A stretch of DNA of 64,000 bases from an uncultured Flavobacteriaceae bacterium (GTDB taxonomy: Bacteria > Bacteroidota > Bacteroidia > Flavobacteriales > Flavobacteriaceae): the NCBI GenBank assembly GCA_947503105.1, contig CANNCM010000003.1, positions 231,018-295,017 on the forward strand, in the 5' to 3' direction. A program made the translations under genes and the position numbers. This document shows, one piece after another, positions 33,396 through 42,139 of the stretch. Under the pieces are notes generated by a model. It did no database searches. It had not been told where the DNA came from and saw only the letters and a program-made list of their open reading frames with translations. Position 1 is the first letter of the stretch, and each line of letters starts with the position of its first letter.

Positions 33396-33962
33396 ATGAC
33401 AAAAAAACAACGTTGCGGCTGGTGCGAAGGCGACCCTTTGTACGAACAGTATCACGATACCGAATGGGGCGTACCGCTTTTTGATGATCAAAAATTATTT
33501 GAATTCCTAATTTTAGAAACATTTCAGGCAGGTTTAAGTTGGATTACTATTTTGCGAAAACGTGAAAATTTCAGAACAGCATTTGATAATTTTGATTACA
33601 ACAAAGTCGCAAAATACGATGAAATCAAATTCCAAGAATTAATTCAAAACAAAGGCATCATTCGAAATAAACTCAAAATAAAAGCAGCGATTAGCAATGC
33701 ACAAGCTTTTTTGAAGATCCAAAAAGAATTTGGAAGTTTCAGTGATTATATTTGGGGTTTTATTGATGGAAAACCCATAAAAAATAACATTACAAATTAT
33801 ACAAAACTACCTGTCAACACCCCCCTGAGTGATGCGATTAGTATGGATTTAAAAAAACGAGGATTTAAGTTTGTAGGCCGTACTGTGGTCTATGCCCACA
33901 TGCAAGCTACAGGGATGGTTAACGATCACGAAATGCGTTGTTTTCGGTATAGTGAAGTCTAG
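33396..33962 (+). CDS. tag: DNA-3-methyladenine glycosylase I
   Basis: 188 residues. The N-terminal zinc site begins with QRCGWCEGDPLYEQYHDTEWGVP. The helical base-excision core has FEFLILETFQAGLSWITILRKRENFRTAFDNF, and the C-terminal zinc ligands lie in VVYAHMQATGMVNDHEMRCFR. Tag removes 3-methyladenine from alkylated DNA. Its end overlaps the convergent PPK2 gene by 4 bp. Confidence 0.95.
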   Translation: MTKKQRCGWCEGDPLYEQYHDTEWGVPLFDDQKLFEFLILETFQAGLSWITILRKRENFRTAFDNFDYNKVAKYDEIKFQELIQNKGIIRNKLKIKAAISNAQAFLKIQKEFGSFSDYIWGFIDGKPIKNNITNYTKLPVNTPLSDAISMDLKKRGFKFVGRTVVYAHMQATGMVNDHEMRCFRYSEV

Positions 33963-34735
33963 GACTTATAAGGCACAATATCCAATAGTTTCTGAATGAC
34001 CTCAACTCTGGCTTTCATTTTTCTGTTGGCCCTAATTACAATCCATGGGGCAATTTTGGTGTCTGTTTTTTCAAACATTTTTTTCTTGTAGTGTGTGTAA
34101 TCATCCCAACGTTCCAGCGCCGTTTGATCTACAGGACTAAACTTCCATTTTTTAACCGGACTGGATTTGATGTCATTGAATCGCCGCGCTTGTTCATCTT
34201 TTGAAATGGAAAAATAAAATTTTACTAATCGAACCCCAGAATCGATTAGCATTTGTTCAAAATTATTCACTTGATTCATGAAAATCTTATACTCTTCCTC
34301 TGTGCAAAATCCATTGACTGGCTCAACGACAGCGCGGTTGTACCAACTGCGGTCAAAAAACGTAATCTGCCCACTTCGTGGCAAATTTTTAATGTACCGT
34401 TGAAAATACCATTGGCCTTGCTCCTCAGGAGTTGGTTTTGGAAGGGCTACCACATTAAATTCTCGAGGATTTAAATGCTGCGTGATTCTTCTTATGGCAC
34501 CGCCTTTTCCTGCGGCATCTCGCCCTTCAAAAATAACCACTAATTTTTCGCCCTCATCTTCTACCCACTGCTGAAGTTTGATGAGCTCTTCCTGTAATTT
34601 TTTAAGCTTTGATTCATAATTCAAAATACGCAACGCCTTCGCTGTGGTCATGTCTTCTTCTTTAAGAAAAAGTTTTAACCCACGCTTTGAGTTTAATTTT
34701 TTTAAATTTTTTGGCGTTAACTCACTCATAATCAA
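33959..34735 (-). CDS. ppk2: Polyphosphate kinase 2 family protein, copy B
   Basis: 258 residues of a single PPK2 domain. Walker A is GRDAAGKGG (71-79), the lid-region motif is WYFQRYIKNLP, and Walker B is TFFDRSWYNRAVVEPV (about 120-135). Such proteins use polyphosphate to phosphorylate nucleotides (NDP or NMP) or act in reverse. A short N-terminal extension (1-40) precedes the domain. It overlaps copy A by 4 bp and shares most of its sequence motifs, so the pair arose by tandem duplication. Which nucleotides each uses cannot be decided by sight. Confidence 0.9.
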   Translation of the reverse strand: MIMSELTPKNLKKLNSKRGLKLFLKEEDMTTAKALRILNYESKLKKLQEELIKLQQWVEDEGEKLVVIFEGRDAAGKGGAIRRITQHLNPREFNVVALPKPTPEEQGQWYFQRYIKNLPRSGQITFFDRSWYNRAVVEPVNGFCTEEEYKIFMNQVNNFEQMLIDSGVRLVKFYFSISKDEQARRFNDIKSSPVKKWKFSPVDQTALERWDDYTHYKKKMFEKTDTKIAPWIVIRANRKMKARVEVIQKLLDIVPYKS

Positions 34736-35583
34736 TCAATTTGCGTAATCATTCTATGGTAGCGTTGTACCACATTGGGATCGGGTAGAATCATTGTTTT
34801 TGAACTGCCTTTTCGGTCGTATTCAAACTTAGAAAGCACATGACGAATACTCTCCAAACGGGCTTCTTTTTTATTGTTTGTTTTTATGATGATCCATGGG
34901 CTAAACGACGTATGGGTTTGACTAAACATCTGCTCTTTGTATTCTGTATATAAGTCCCAACGTTTCTGACCTTCTTTGTCCACAGGACTAAACTTCCATT
35001 GTTTCAATGGGTTAGCCAAGCGAGAATTAAAACGTCTCAATTGTTCATCCTTTGAAATAGAAAACCAAAATTTTATAATGATAACACCGTCCTCATAAAG
35101 CATATGTTCAAATTCTGGAACTTGCACCATGTATTTTTTGTACTGTTCGTTGGTACAAAAGCCCATGACAGGTTCTACCACAGCACGGTTGTACCAACTC
35201 CTATCGAAAAAGACCAACTCTCCAGACTCTGGTAATTCTTTGATATAACGCCTGAAATACCACTGCCCTTGCTCTACTTCTGTAGGTTTTGTTAGTGCAA
35301 CTACTCGCATAGAACGGGGATTTAAATGTTCCGTAAAACGGCGAATAGCGCCACCTTTGCCTGCAGCATCGCGACCTTCAAATATTATGCAAACGCGTTT
35401 TTTGTGTTTGGCCACCCATTGCTGTAAATCAACAAGCTCTGCTTGAAGTTTTAACAACTCTGTTTCGTAATGAACACCCTCTAGAATAGACGCATACACA
35501 TCTGGTTCTAATTTTGATTTTAGAACAGCTTTGAATGCTTCAGTATCTGAAGTTGACTGAAAGTCTTTTTCTTCTAGGCTCAT
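34732..35583 (-). CDS. ppk2: Polyphosphate kinase 2 family protein, copy A
   Basis: 283 residues. Walker A is GRDAAGKGG (70-78), WYFRRYIKELP is the conserved centre, and Walker B is VFFDRSWYNRAVVEPVMGF. It is about 25 residues longer than copy B, mainly from a C-terminal tail ending MILPDPNVVQRYHRMITQID. Both copies keep the catalytic motifs, so both should be active. It is the upstream gene of the two on the minus strand. The 4-bp overlap with copy B suggests equal expression, perhaps as a mixed oligomer (inference). Confidence 0.9.
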   Translation of the reverse strand: MSLEEKDFQSTSDTEAFKAVLKSKLEPDVYASILEGVHYETELLKLQAELVDLQQWVAKHKKRVCIIFEGRDAAGKGGAIRRFTEHLNPRSMRVVALTKPTEVEQGQWYFRRYIKELPESGELVFFDRSWYNRAVVEPVMGFCTNEQYKKYMVQVPEFEHMLYEDGVIIIKFWFSISKDEQLRRFNSRLANPLKQWKFSPVDKEGQKRWDLYTEYKEQMFSQTHTSFSPWIIIKTNNKKEARLESIRHVLSKFEYDRKGSSKTMILPDPNVVQRYHRMITQID

Positions 35584-35618
35584 AGGTTTTCAAAAATAGT
35601 TAGGCTACACAAAAGCCA

Positions 35619-35996
35619 TTAAAATGGCAAATCGTCTGGCTCATTGTCTTTAAGGTCAGATGCTGGTTCGAAAGCTTCCATTGGCGGCACTGGAGGTGCT
35701 GCTGCTGGGGCTTGATTTTGTTGTAAACTATCGATGCGCCATCCTTGAATAGAATTGAAATGTTTGGTCTCTCCTTGTGGACTTACCCACTCACGACCAC
35801 GTAAGTTGATACCAACTTTTACCTGTTGACCAACTTGAAAATTATTCAATAGTTCTGTTTTATCTTGTACAAAATCTACCGATAAATGTTGTGGGTACTG
35901 CTCTTCGGTGGTTACCACCAATTCACGTTTTCTAAACCCATTTGACCCTACTTCTTGTGTTTCGCCAATTAACTTGATTTTTCCTTGTATTTCCAT
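35619..35996 (-). CDS. DUF3127 protein with SSB-like acidic tail
   Basis: 125 residues. The DUF3127 domain (1-93) has the form MEIQGKIKLIGETQEVG, FRKRELVVTTEEQYPQHLSVDFVQDK, NFQVGQQVKVGINLRGREW and FNSIQGWRI. This is an OB-fold-like pattern similar to bacterial single-strand binding proteins. A flexible Ala/Pro-rich linker (95-110) leads to an acidic tip ending DDLPF, which strongly resembles the C-terminal tip of SSB used to recruit partner proteins. Binding to single-stranded DNA is inferred from the fold. It lies 35 bp downstream of nothing divergent and between the flavin reductase and ppk2 genes, all on the minus strand. Confidence 0.85.
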   Translation of the reverse strand: MEIQGKIKLIGETQEVGSNGFRKRELVVTTEEQYPQHLSVDFVQDKTELLNNFQVGQQVKVGINLRGREWVSPQGETKHFNSIQGWRIDSLQQNQAPAAAPPVPPMEAFEPASDLKDNEPDDLPF

Positions 35997-36015
35997 TTTT
36001 ACTGTACTTTTATTT

Positions 36016-36891
36016 TTATTTTAATAACACACACCAAGCATTTTGAACTTGCCCTTTTTGCAAATATTCTTTTGCTTTTAAATGTGTTTTTTCAGTTGTA
36101 TTTAATTCGTTTTTTAAATTTTGATGCATTGAATGGCGCCAAAAATCGTTGATTTTTTGAACATCTGGAAGTGCTTCTACATTACCTAAAACCCCTAAGT
36201 CGTTGCCTGTCAAAATACTGCTTTGCCGCACCTTTTTCGGTAGTGCATCAACACCAATCCCAAGCGTTTTTAGCGGTTTTGGAATTTCCAAAAACCCATC
36301 TTTGGCTCGAATATAATAACTTCCACCTCCACGTGCAACCAAATCTAATTTTTCTTGATCAATAGTACCATCGGTATTTAAAACGGTCTCGGACACATGC
36401 AGCTTGAGAACTTCACAAATGACTAGGTTTCCAGCGCCATTTTCTGTACCTAAAGACTTGATTTCGTTTACTTTACACTCCATTTGTATGGGAGATTCAG
36501 CCACTCGAAATGGGCGTACCACATCCGATTTTAGCATGGTCAGGCCTGCTTTTTCAAACTCATTAATGTCTTTGGCATATTCTGTACTACTCAACGACAT
36601 TTGCTGAATCATATTATAATGCACAACATTAATAACAACCTCCCTAACCTCCTGAACATTGTGAAGGGTATGTTTTGTTGTATTGTCTCGAACACGGCGT
36701 GCTGGAGAAAAAATTAGTATAGGTGGATTGGTGCTAAAAATATTGAAAAAACTAAATGGGGATAAATTAGGATGTCCTTTGGCATCTATAGTACTGGCAA
36801 ACGCAATTGGACGCGGCGCCACTGCACTGGAAAGTAGGGCTTGCATTTGCTGAATTGTACAATCTTTTGGTTCAAATGAGGTCATAGGCAT
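36016..36891 (-). CDS. Flavin reductase-like (FMN-binding split barrel) protein
   Basis: 291 residues. The FMN-binding split-barrel signature is seen in VAPRPIAFASTIDAKGHPNLSPFSFFNIFSTNPPILIFSP and the following TKHTLHNVQEVREVVINVV. A C-terminal region (about 205-291) is specific to this subfamily. Such proteins reduce or bind flavins for partner oxygenases. No oxygenase gene is adjacent, so the physiological partner is not visible. It is divergent from the histidine kinase gene across a 202-bp AT-rich gap. Confidence 0.86.
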   Translation of the reverse strand: MPMTSFEPKDCTIQQMQALLSSAVAPRPIAFASTIDAKGHPNLSPFSFFNIFSTNPPILIFSPARRVRDNTTKHTLHNVQEVREVVINVVHYNMIQQMSLSSTEYAKDINEFEKAGLTMLKSDVVRPFRVAESPIQMECKVNEIKSLGTENGAGNLVICEVLKLHVSETVLNTDGTIDQEKLDLVARGGGSYYIRAKDGFLEIPKPLKTLGIGVDALPKKVRQSSILTGNDLGVLGNVEALPDVQKINDFWRHSMHQNLKNELNTTEKTHLKAKEYLQKGQVQNAWCVLLK

Positions 36892-37093
36892 AAATATATG
36901 ACAAAATTAACAAATATGTTGTGAGTTGAATTAAGTTGATGAAAATTAAAAGCAATAATATCAACAGAATTACATTATATTTAATGTTGAATAATTACAA
37001 CCAATGAAACATCCATAATTCATTCTTAATCAAATTATAGAATGACAATATAGAGGTTTCAAATGATCATAAAAAAATAGAAACTATCATCAG

Positions 37094-38260
37094 ATGAAAT
37101 TAAGTTCAAATCGATCGGTGCTCAACTGGGTTTTAATCCTAGTGTCTTTTTTTATTGTTTCATTAATATTATGGAATACCTATCGTTTTTTTCAAAAATT
37201 TAAAGACGAAGAGCGCGTAAAAATGGAAAATTTTTCCGAGGCTCAAATCGAACTTACAAAAACTCAAGACATCAATGGCAACATTAGTGATTTACCTCTA
37301 AAAATCATTCAAAGTAATACGACCACTCCAATGATTATTATTGATTCTAAAGGAGATTTTCAAACCAAAAATATAGATTTAAAAGGAAAAAACAGTGAAG
37401 AGTACCTTAAGCAATTGAGTCAAAAATTCGCCAAAGAAAATCCACCACTTCAAGTTGTTTACGATGGCGAGGTGCTATCAACTCTGTATTATGGCAATTC
37501 TATTTTGTTGAATAAACTCAAATATTATCCCTTGGCATTGGTTCTTATTATATTGCTTTTTGTAGGACTCATTTATTTTTTCTATCGAAGCTCAAGAACG
37601 GCATCACAAAATAAACTTTGGACAGCTATGGCCAAAGAAACTGCGCATCAAATTGGAACTCCCCTGTCGTCGCTAATTGGCTGGACGGAATTACTCAAAA
37701 ATGAAAACGTCAATCCAACTTATGTTGATGAAATTAACAATGACATTCAGCGATTGGAAACCATTACAGAACGCTTCAGTAAAATTGGATCTGTCCCTCA
37801 ACTTTCTGCTGTTGACATTGTAAGCGCAACAAAAACATCTATTCAATATTTGCAATCACGTAGTAGTCAATTGGTGCGTTTTGATATCAAATTACCATCA
37901 ACTCCTATTATGGTAAACCTTAATGCGGAGCTTTACAATTGGACGATTGAAAATTTGGTGAAAAATGGTATTGACGCCATGAAAGGCAAAGGACAAATAA
38001 ATCTTGAACTTTACACCAATATTCAAGATGTAATTATTGAAATTTCAGATCACGGATCTGGTATTGCAAAAAAAGATTTTAAAGCCATTTTTGAAACTGG
38101 ATACACAACCAAAAAACGAGGTTGGGGATTGGGGTTATCGCTAGCCAAACGGATTGTTGAACAATATCACAATGGAAAAATTAAGGTATTGTCATCAGAA
38201 ATTGATAAAGGAAGTACGCTGCAGATTGCTCTGAAAAAAATTACAAACAACTCGCAATAG
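37094..38260 (+). CDS. Membrane sensor histidine kinase
   Basis: 388 residues. A first helix (about 10-30), a periplasmic sensor loop (30-140) and a second helix (about 143-165) lead into the kinase. The H-box is KETAHQIGTPLSSLIGW (His in the AHQIGTP motif), the N-box is ENLVKNGIDAMKG, and the G-boxes are DHGSGI and GWGLGLSLAKRIVEQ. There is no HAMP or receiver domain. No response regulator gene is nearby, so it is an orphan. The 3' end overlaps the convergent HIT gene by 20 bp. Confidence 0.9.
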   Translation: MKLSSNRSVLNWVLILVSFFIVSLILWNTYRFFQKFKDEERVKMENFSEAQIELTKTQDINGNISDLPLKIIQSNTTTPMIIIDSKGDFQTKNIDLKGKNSEEYLKQLSQKFAKENPPLQVVYDGEVLSTLYYGNSILLNKLKYYPLALVLIILLFVGLIYFFYRSSRTASQNKLWTAMAKETAHQIGTPLSSLIGWTELLKNENVNPTYVDEINNDIQRLETITERFSKIGSVPQLSAVDIVSATKTSIQYLQSRSSQLVRFDIKLPSTPIMVNLNAELYNWTIENLVKNGIDAMKGKGQINLELYTNIQDVIIEISDHGSGIAKKDFKAIFETGYTTKKRGWGLGLSLAKRIVEQYHNGKIKVLSSEIDKGSTLQIALKKITNNSQ

Positions 38261-38630
38261 TACGGGCTGTAGCTTCAAAATCTTCTGGTGAAAGGGTTTC
38301 TTTTTTGATAAATTGTGCGTCTTCCATAGCATTCAATGGAATTAAATGTACATGAGCATGAGGAACTTCCAGACCCACAACCGTCATCCCAACACGTTTA
38401 CAAGGTACTGCTTTTTCGATGGCGAGTGCCACAGTTCTTGAGAATTTCATCAACTCGTTAAATGTATGTTCATCCAAATCAAACAATTTATCCACTTCTT
38501 TTTTGGGGATACAAAGTGTATGCCCTTTGGCATTGGGATTGATATCCAAAAACGCCAAAAAATCATTGGTTTCTGCGACTTTATAACAAGGAATTTCACC
38601 AGAAACTATTTTTGAAAATATTGAAGCCAT
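38241..38630 (-). CDS. HIT family hydrolase
   Basis: 129 residues. The catalytic triad region PHAHVHLIPL (HxHxHxx) is near residue 93-102. The N-terminal motif SIFSKIVSGEIPCYKVAE and FLDINPNAKGHTLCIPKKEV are typical of HinT-type nucleotide phosphoramidases. It lies 10 bp downstream of greA, a gene pair common in Bacteroidota. Confidence 0.93.
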   Translation of the reverse strand: MASIFSKIVSGEIPCYKVAETNDFLAFLDINPNAKGHTLCIPKKEVDKLFDLDEHTFNELMKFSRTVALAIEKAVPCKRVGMTVVGLEVPHAHVHLIPLNAMEDAQFIKKETLSPEDFEATARTIASCL

Positions 38631-38640
38631 AAATGGAATT

Positions 38641-39114
38641 TTATCGCGTAATTTCTAAGATTTCAAATTTTATGACGCCATTTGGGACTTGAATTTCTGC
38701 AATATCTCCAACGCTTTTTCCTAACAATCCTTTGCCAATGGGTGAGTTTACAGAAATTTTACCTGCAGCCAAATCGGCTTCGCCATCGGCCACCAAAAGA
38801 TAAGTGAGTTCCATGCCGTTGGCTTGGTTTTTTATTTTGACGTTGGATAGTACCAATGCTTTGGAAGTATCCAATTGCGATTCGTCTATGAGGCGGGCTC
38901 CGGCAAGAGTGTCTTCAAGCTTGGAAATACGCATTTCGAGCATGCCTTGTGCTTCTTTGGCAGCATCGTATTCAGCGTTTTCACTCAAATCGCCTTTGTC
39001 ACGTGCTTCGGCAATCGCTTTGGATGCTTTTACACGCTCTATGTCCTTGAGCTGCTGTAGCTCGTCGCGGAGTTTTTTAAGTCCTTCTGCGGTATAATAT
39101 GATACGTTACTCAT
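38641..39114 (-). CDS. greA: Transcription elongation factor GreA
   Basis: 157 residues. An N-terminal coiled coil (about 10-75) carries the tip acidic residues ARDKGDLSENAEYDAAKEAQG. A C-terminal FKBP-like domain has TYLLVADGEADLAAGKISVNSPIGKGLLGKSVGD. GreA rescues backtracked RNA polymerase by stimulating transcript cleavage. The length matches the family. A -7-like box (complement of the CAAATATA in the 165-bp upstream gap) suggests its own promoter. Confidence 0.95.
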   Translation of the reverse strand: MSNVSYYTAEGLKKLRDELQQLKDIERVKASKAIAEARDKGDLSENAEYDAAKEAQGMLEMRISKLEDTLAGARLIDESQLDTSKALVLSNVKIKNQANGMELTYLLVADGEADLAAGKISVNSPIGKGLLGKSVGDIAEIQVPNGVIKFEILEITR

Positions 39115-39279
39115 TTGAGATTATATTTTTATTAATTTAGATTTAGGTTATCTATATTAGACATGTACTAAAATAGAAAAAATCCCGTTTTCACGAGATT
39201 AGATTACAAATATACAAAATATTTAACTTCTACTGATTTTTATTGTAATTTGGCTTGTCCATAAAAAACGTCTAAACTA

Positions 39280-39744
39280 ATGCCAAAAAATATTCCTTTT
39301 TTTAAACCTTTAAAATTCAACTACTTATGTTGTATGCTGGTTTGTTTTTTTCTTTGGAATTGCTCTGAAAAGGACACTTACGATGAAAATTGTAACTTTC
39401 TTTTAAACGTTGGTGTAAATATCAACTTGAACCTCAACCTGTCACAATACAACCAACTGACGTTTCCGAGCAATCCCGTATATGTTCCAAACGAGGGCAA
39501 TGGTGGGCTTATTGTAAATAATACAGGAACAGGCTATGTCGCCTTTGATGCTGCCGATCCCAATCATACTTTTAGCAATTGTTCTGTACTGAATATTATG
39601 GGTATAGAAGGCGTTTGTGGCTGTGATGAAACTCATAAATACAGTTTATTTACAGGGCAACCACTTCAAAATCCTAGTTTACAGTGTTCTCTAAAACCCT
39701 ACCGCGTAGAGCGTAATGGAAATGTGTTGTATATTTCAAATTAA
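39280..39744 (+). CDS. Lipoprotein with Rieske-like fold lacking the His ligands
   Basis: 154 residues. A signal sequence ends with a lipobox-like LWNCS (Cys 29). The rest looks like a Rieske domain. Its second cluster region reads CGCDETHKYSLFTGQPLQNPS, matching CxCHxxxFxxxTGxxxxxP, and it ends with the final strand pair LKPYRVERNGNVLYIS. The usual cluster ligands CxH and CxxH are not intact, with Asp replacing His after CGC. The protein is therefore probably a structural relative that does not carry a [2Fe-2S] cluster. Similar lipoproteins are common in Bacteroidota. The function is unknown. Confidence 0.65.
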   Translation: MPKNIPFFKPLKFNYLCCMLVCFFLWNCSEKDTYDENCNFLLNVGVNINLNLNLSQYNQLTFPSNPVYVPNEGNGGLIVNNTGTGYVAFDAADPNHTFSNCSVLNIMGIEGVCGCDETHKYSLFTGQPLQNPSLQCSLKPYRVERNGNVLYISN

Positions 39745-39776
39745 AAAACCCCACACCAAATAGTGCAGGGTTTTTT
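39743..39776. terminator. Bidirectional terminator between convergent genes
   Basis: An A-run and a stem of nine base pairs (AAAAAACCC/GGGTTTTTT), with a 2-nt mismatch and three further pairs, surround a short loop. It serves the lipoprotein gene and the convergent TonB-receptor gene. Confidence 0.75.
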
Positions 39777-39798
39777 AGTATTTCTTTTATTTTTATTA

Positions 39799-41922
39799 TT
39801 AAAATGTCAAGGTCATACCCAAAAGAAAGTGACGTGTTGCTTGAGGATAGTATCCCTGTATTTCGGAAGCTGTAGGACCGCTCCAAGTGTCCAAATATGT
39901 GTACCCACGATCAACATATTCCAAATCAAAAAGATTGTTTACCATGCCTGTAAATACGATGGATGTAAATACTGTTTTCACAGGAAGTGTATAACTAAAA
40001 TTTAAATCCGCTACAAAGTAATTATCCAATTTTGAGGATTCTGTATCGGTATTACTCATGTATTGTTCGCCAACATATTTTCCTATTAGTGCGGTTCTAA
40101 ATTTGGTGTTTGGTGTATATTCTAAAGCGTGTGTTGAAATCATATTTGGAGAAAAAGCAATATTAGTATCGCCTAAATTTTGCAACCCACCATCCCGATT
40201 GATAGTTAAGTTTTGAATTTTGTTTTTACTAACCGCCAAGTTAGAGCTTAAAGTAAACTGCTCCGAAAGGGCAATACTCGCATCCAATTCCAATCCCAGT
40301 CGGTAGCTTTTATCAACATTTTCACGCAAGTATTCGCCCACGTTATCAATGGCTCCCGTAAGCACCAATTGGTTATTGTATTGCATGTAATACAGATTGG
40401 CATTGAGTGTTAGTCCATTAGATTGGTGACGCCAGCCTAACTCAAAATCATTTAAAGTTTCGTGCTTAACATCTTCTGCATTGCTTTCAAAATCGTTACG
40501 ATTAGGTTCTTTGTTGGCACGCGCATATGAAGCATATACACTATTGCTATCATTTACAGTGTAGGTGAAACCTAATTTAGGATTGAAAAAATTAAAGTCT
40601 TCATCGACGTTTATAGGTGCTCTTACGGATGTGAGCCCTGTCGTTGTATAATTCACAAATCGAGCTTGAAGATCTAAAAAGGCCTGTACGTTTTCAGACA
40701 TTCTAAACGTTGCTTTTGAAAATACACTAAAATCAGATTTATCTGAAATACTCAAATAATAGCGATCTCTAATGCTTGTTCCATTGGCCAAATCGGTTCC
40801 CCAAATAACTTCACCATAGTGGTCATTGGTATAATCACTGTAAGAAATCCCAGAAATAATTTCAAATCCATTCTTTTGATAAGTCGCGTTTGCATTGAGT
40901 ACATAAAAATGATTGTCTAACCATCGGCGCACGATCACATCACTACCATCATTGATAAGGTTATTGTAATCTGCAGCGGTACGGTCGTCTTTAAACTGTT
41001 CAAAATACCCTTTACCTCTTGTATAATTAAGACCGATATTTGTTGCCCAATTAGAATTTAGCGTTTCATTCCAATGCAATTGATAATGGTCTTGCCAATA
41101 ATTATCCGTTTCATTATCGTAGGTGTATGGGTTTTGAGTGCGATCTTCCTCAAGTTGATCTTTGCGCAATCCGTACCAAGCTTGATAGGTTTTCTCTTTA
41201 CCACCAAAAGTAATCGCTTTTATCAACGTATTATCATCTACATAATTGCCTTGTAAATAATATGATTTTAAATCTGTAAAAGCACGATCTACATAACCAT
41301 CAGAATAGATTTTAGACAAACGCCCTGCAAATTCAAAATGCTCGTTGATGAGTCCAGTAGTAAATTTGATGCTATGCTTTTTTGTCCCAAAAGAACCAAA
41401 CGAATTGGCAATCTCACCACCGGCTTCTTTGGAAATTGCATCAGTCAAAATATTTAGACTTGCACCAAAAGCGGCCGAACCATTTGTAGATGTCCCAACA
41501 CCACGTTGCAGTTGTAAACTTTCTACAGACGACGCAAAATCTCCTAGATTGACCCAAAATGTGCCCTGACTTTCGGCGTCGTTGTATGGAATCCCATTGA
41601 TGGTAACATTAACACGAGTAGCATCACTACCTCGAACTCGAAGATAGGTATAGCCAATTCCTGCACCAGCATCTGAAGAAGACACAACTGAGGGTAGATA
41701 ATTCAAAAGCACAGGGATGTCTTGCCCCAAATTTCGCTTTTGAATCTCTTTTTTGGAGATGTTTGAGTGTGTAATTGGCGCATCGGGCTTGACGCGAACC
41801 GAATTCACAAAAACTTCCCCCAATTTTTCAACTTTTGTTGAGTCTTGTGGTTGATTGTCTTGTGCTAAAAGTGGAGCATATGCCACCACAATAAGCATCA
41901 AATAAAGAATGTAATTTTTCAT
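39799..41922 (-). CDS. TonB-dependent outer-membrane receptor (TPP-riboswitch controlled)
   Basis: 707 residues from ATG at 41922. That start is followed at once by a signal peptide (YILYLMLIVVAYAPLLAQ), and a longer reading would enter the riboswitch. The plug domain includes QDIPVLLNYLPSVVSSSDAGAGIGYTYLRVRGSD and TINGIPYNDAES. The beta-barrel ends in a C-terminal aromatic residue (FLLGMTLTF). There is no carboxypeptidase-like N-terminal domain. A TPP riboswitch lies in the leader (42005-42085), so the natural substrate is most likely thiamine or a thiamine phosphate. No lipoprotein partner of the SusD type is adjacent. Confidence 0.92.
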   Translation of the reverse strand: MKNYILYLMLIVVAYAPLLAQDNQPQDSTKVEKLGEVFVNSVRVKPDAPITHSNISKKEIQKRNLGQDIPVLLNYLPSVVSSSDAGAGIGYTYLRVRGSDATRVNVTINGIPYNDAESQGTFWVNLGDFASSVESLQLQRGVGTSTNGSAAFGASLNILTDAISKEAGGEIANSFGSFGTKKHSIKFTTGLINEHFEFAGRLSKIYSDGYVDRAFTDLKSYYLQGNYVDDNTLIKAITFGGKEKTYQAWYGLRKDQLEEDRTQNPYTYDNETDNYWQDHYQLHWNETLNSNWATNIGLNYTRGKGYFEQFKDDRTAADYNNLINDGSDVIVRRWLDNHFYVLNANATYQKNGFEIISGISYSDYTNDHYGEVIWGTDLANGTSIRDRYYLSISDKSDFSVFSKATFRMSENVQAFLDLQARFVNYTTTGLTSVRAPINVDEDFNFFNPKLGFTYTVNDSNSVYASYARANKEPNRNDFESNAEDVKHETLNDFELGWRHQSNGLTLNANLYYMQYNNQLVLTGAIDNVGEYLRENVDKSYRLGLELDASIALSEQFTLSSNLAVSKNKIQNLTINRDGGLQNLGDTNIAFSPNMISTHALEYTPNTKFRTALIGKYVGEQYMSNTDTESSKLDNYFVADLNFSYTLPVKTVFTSIVFTGMVNNLFDLEYVDRGYTYLDTWSGPTASEIQGYYPQATRHFLLGMTLTF

Positions 41923-42004
41923 ACGATTGTTTTTAATAATCGAATAAAAAGAGGTGATTATTCTTTGTTTTAAATTGATTTTATCAAAACTGAAACCTAA
42001 TGTT

Positions 42005-42085
42005 TCAGCAATTTCCCTAAACAGCATTACCTGTTCTAGGTTCTATGGGTATGATCTCAGCCTTGCGGCACCCCTTTATTGAGAA
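42005..42085 (-). promoter_or_regulatory. TPP riboswitch (THI element)
   Basis: The minus strand carries the conserved THI-box core: AGGGGTGCC, GGCTGAGA followed by ATACCC, then GAACCTAGAACAGGTAATGC, then TTTAGGGA. This matches the two arms of the thiamine pyrophosphate aptamer in order and spacing. It lies about 83-164 bases upstream of the TonB-receptor start, so expression should fall when TPP is plentiful. The Shine-Dalgarno-like expression platform used in other phyla is not seen. Confidence 0.93.
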
Positions 42086-42139
42086 CGTTGCAAAATTACG
42101 CTAGAAAAATAAATTTACACCAATAAATTTTTATTTTTT

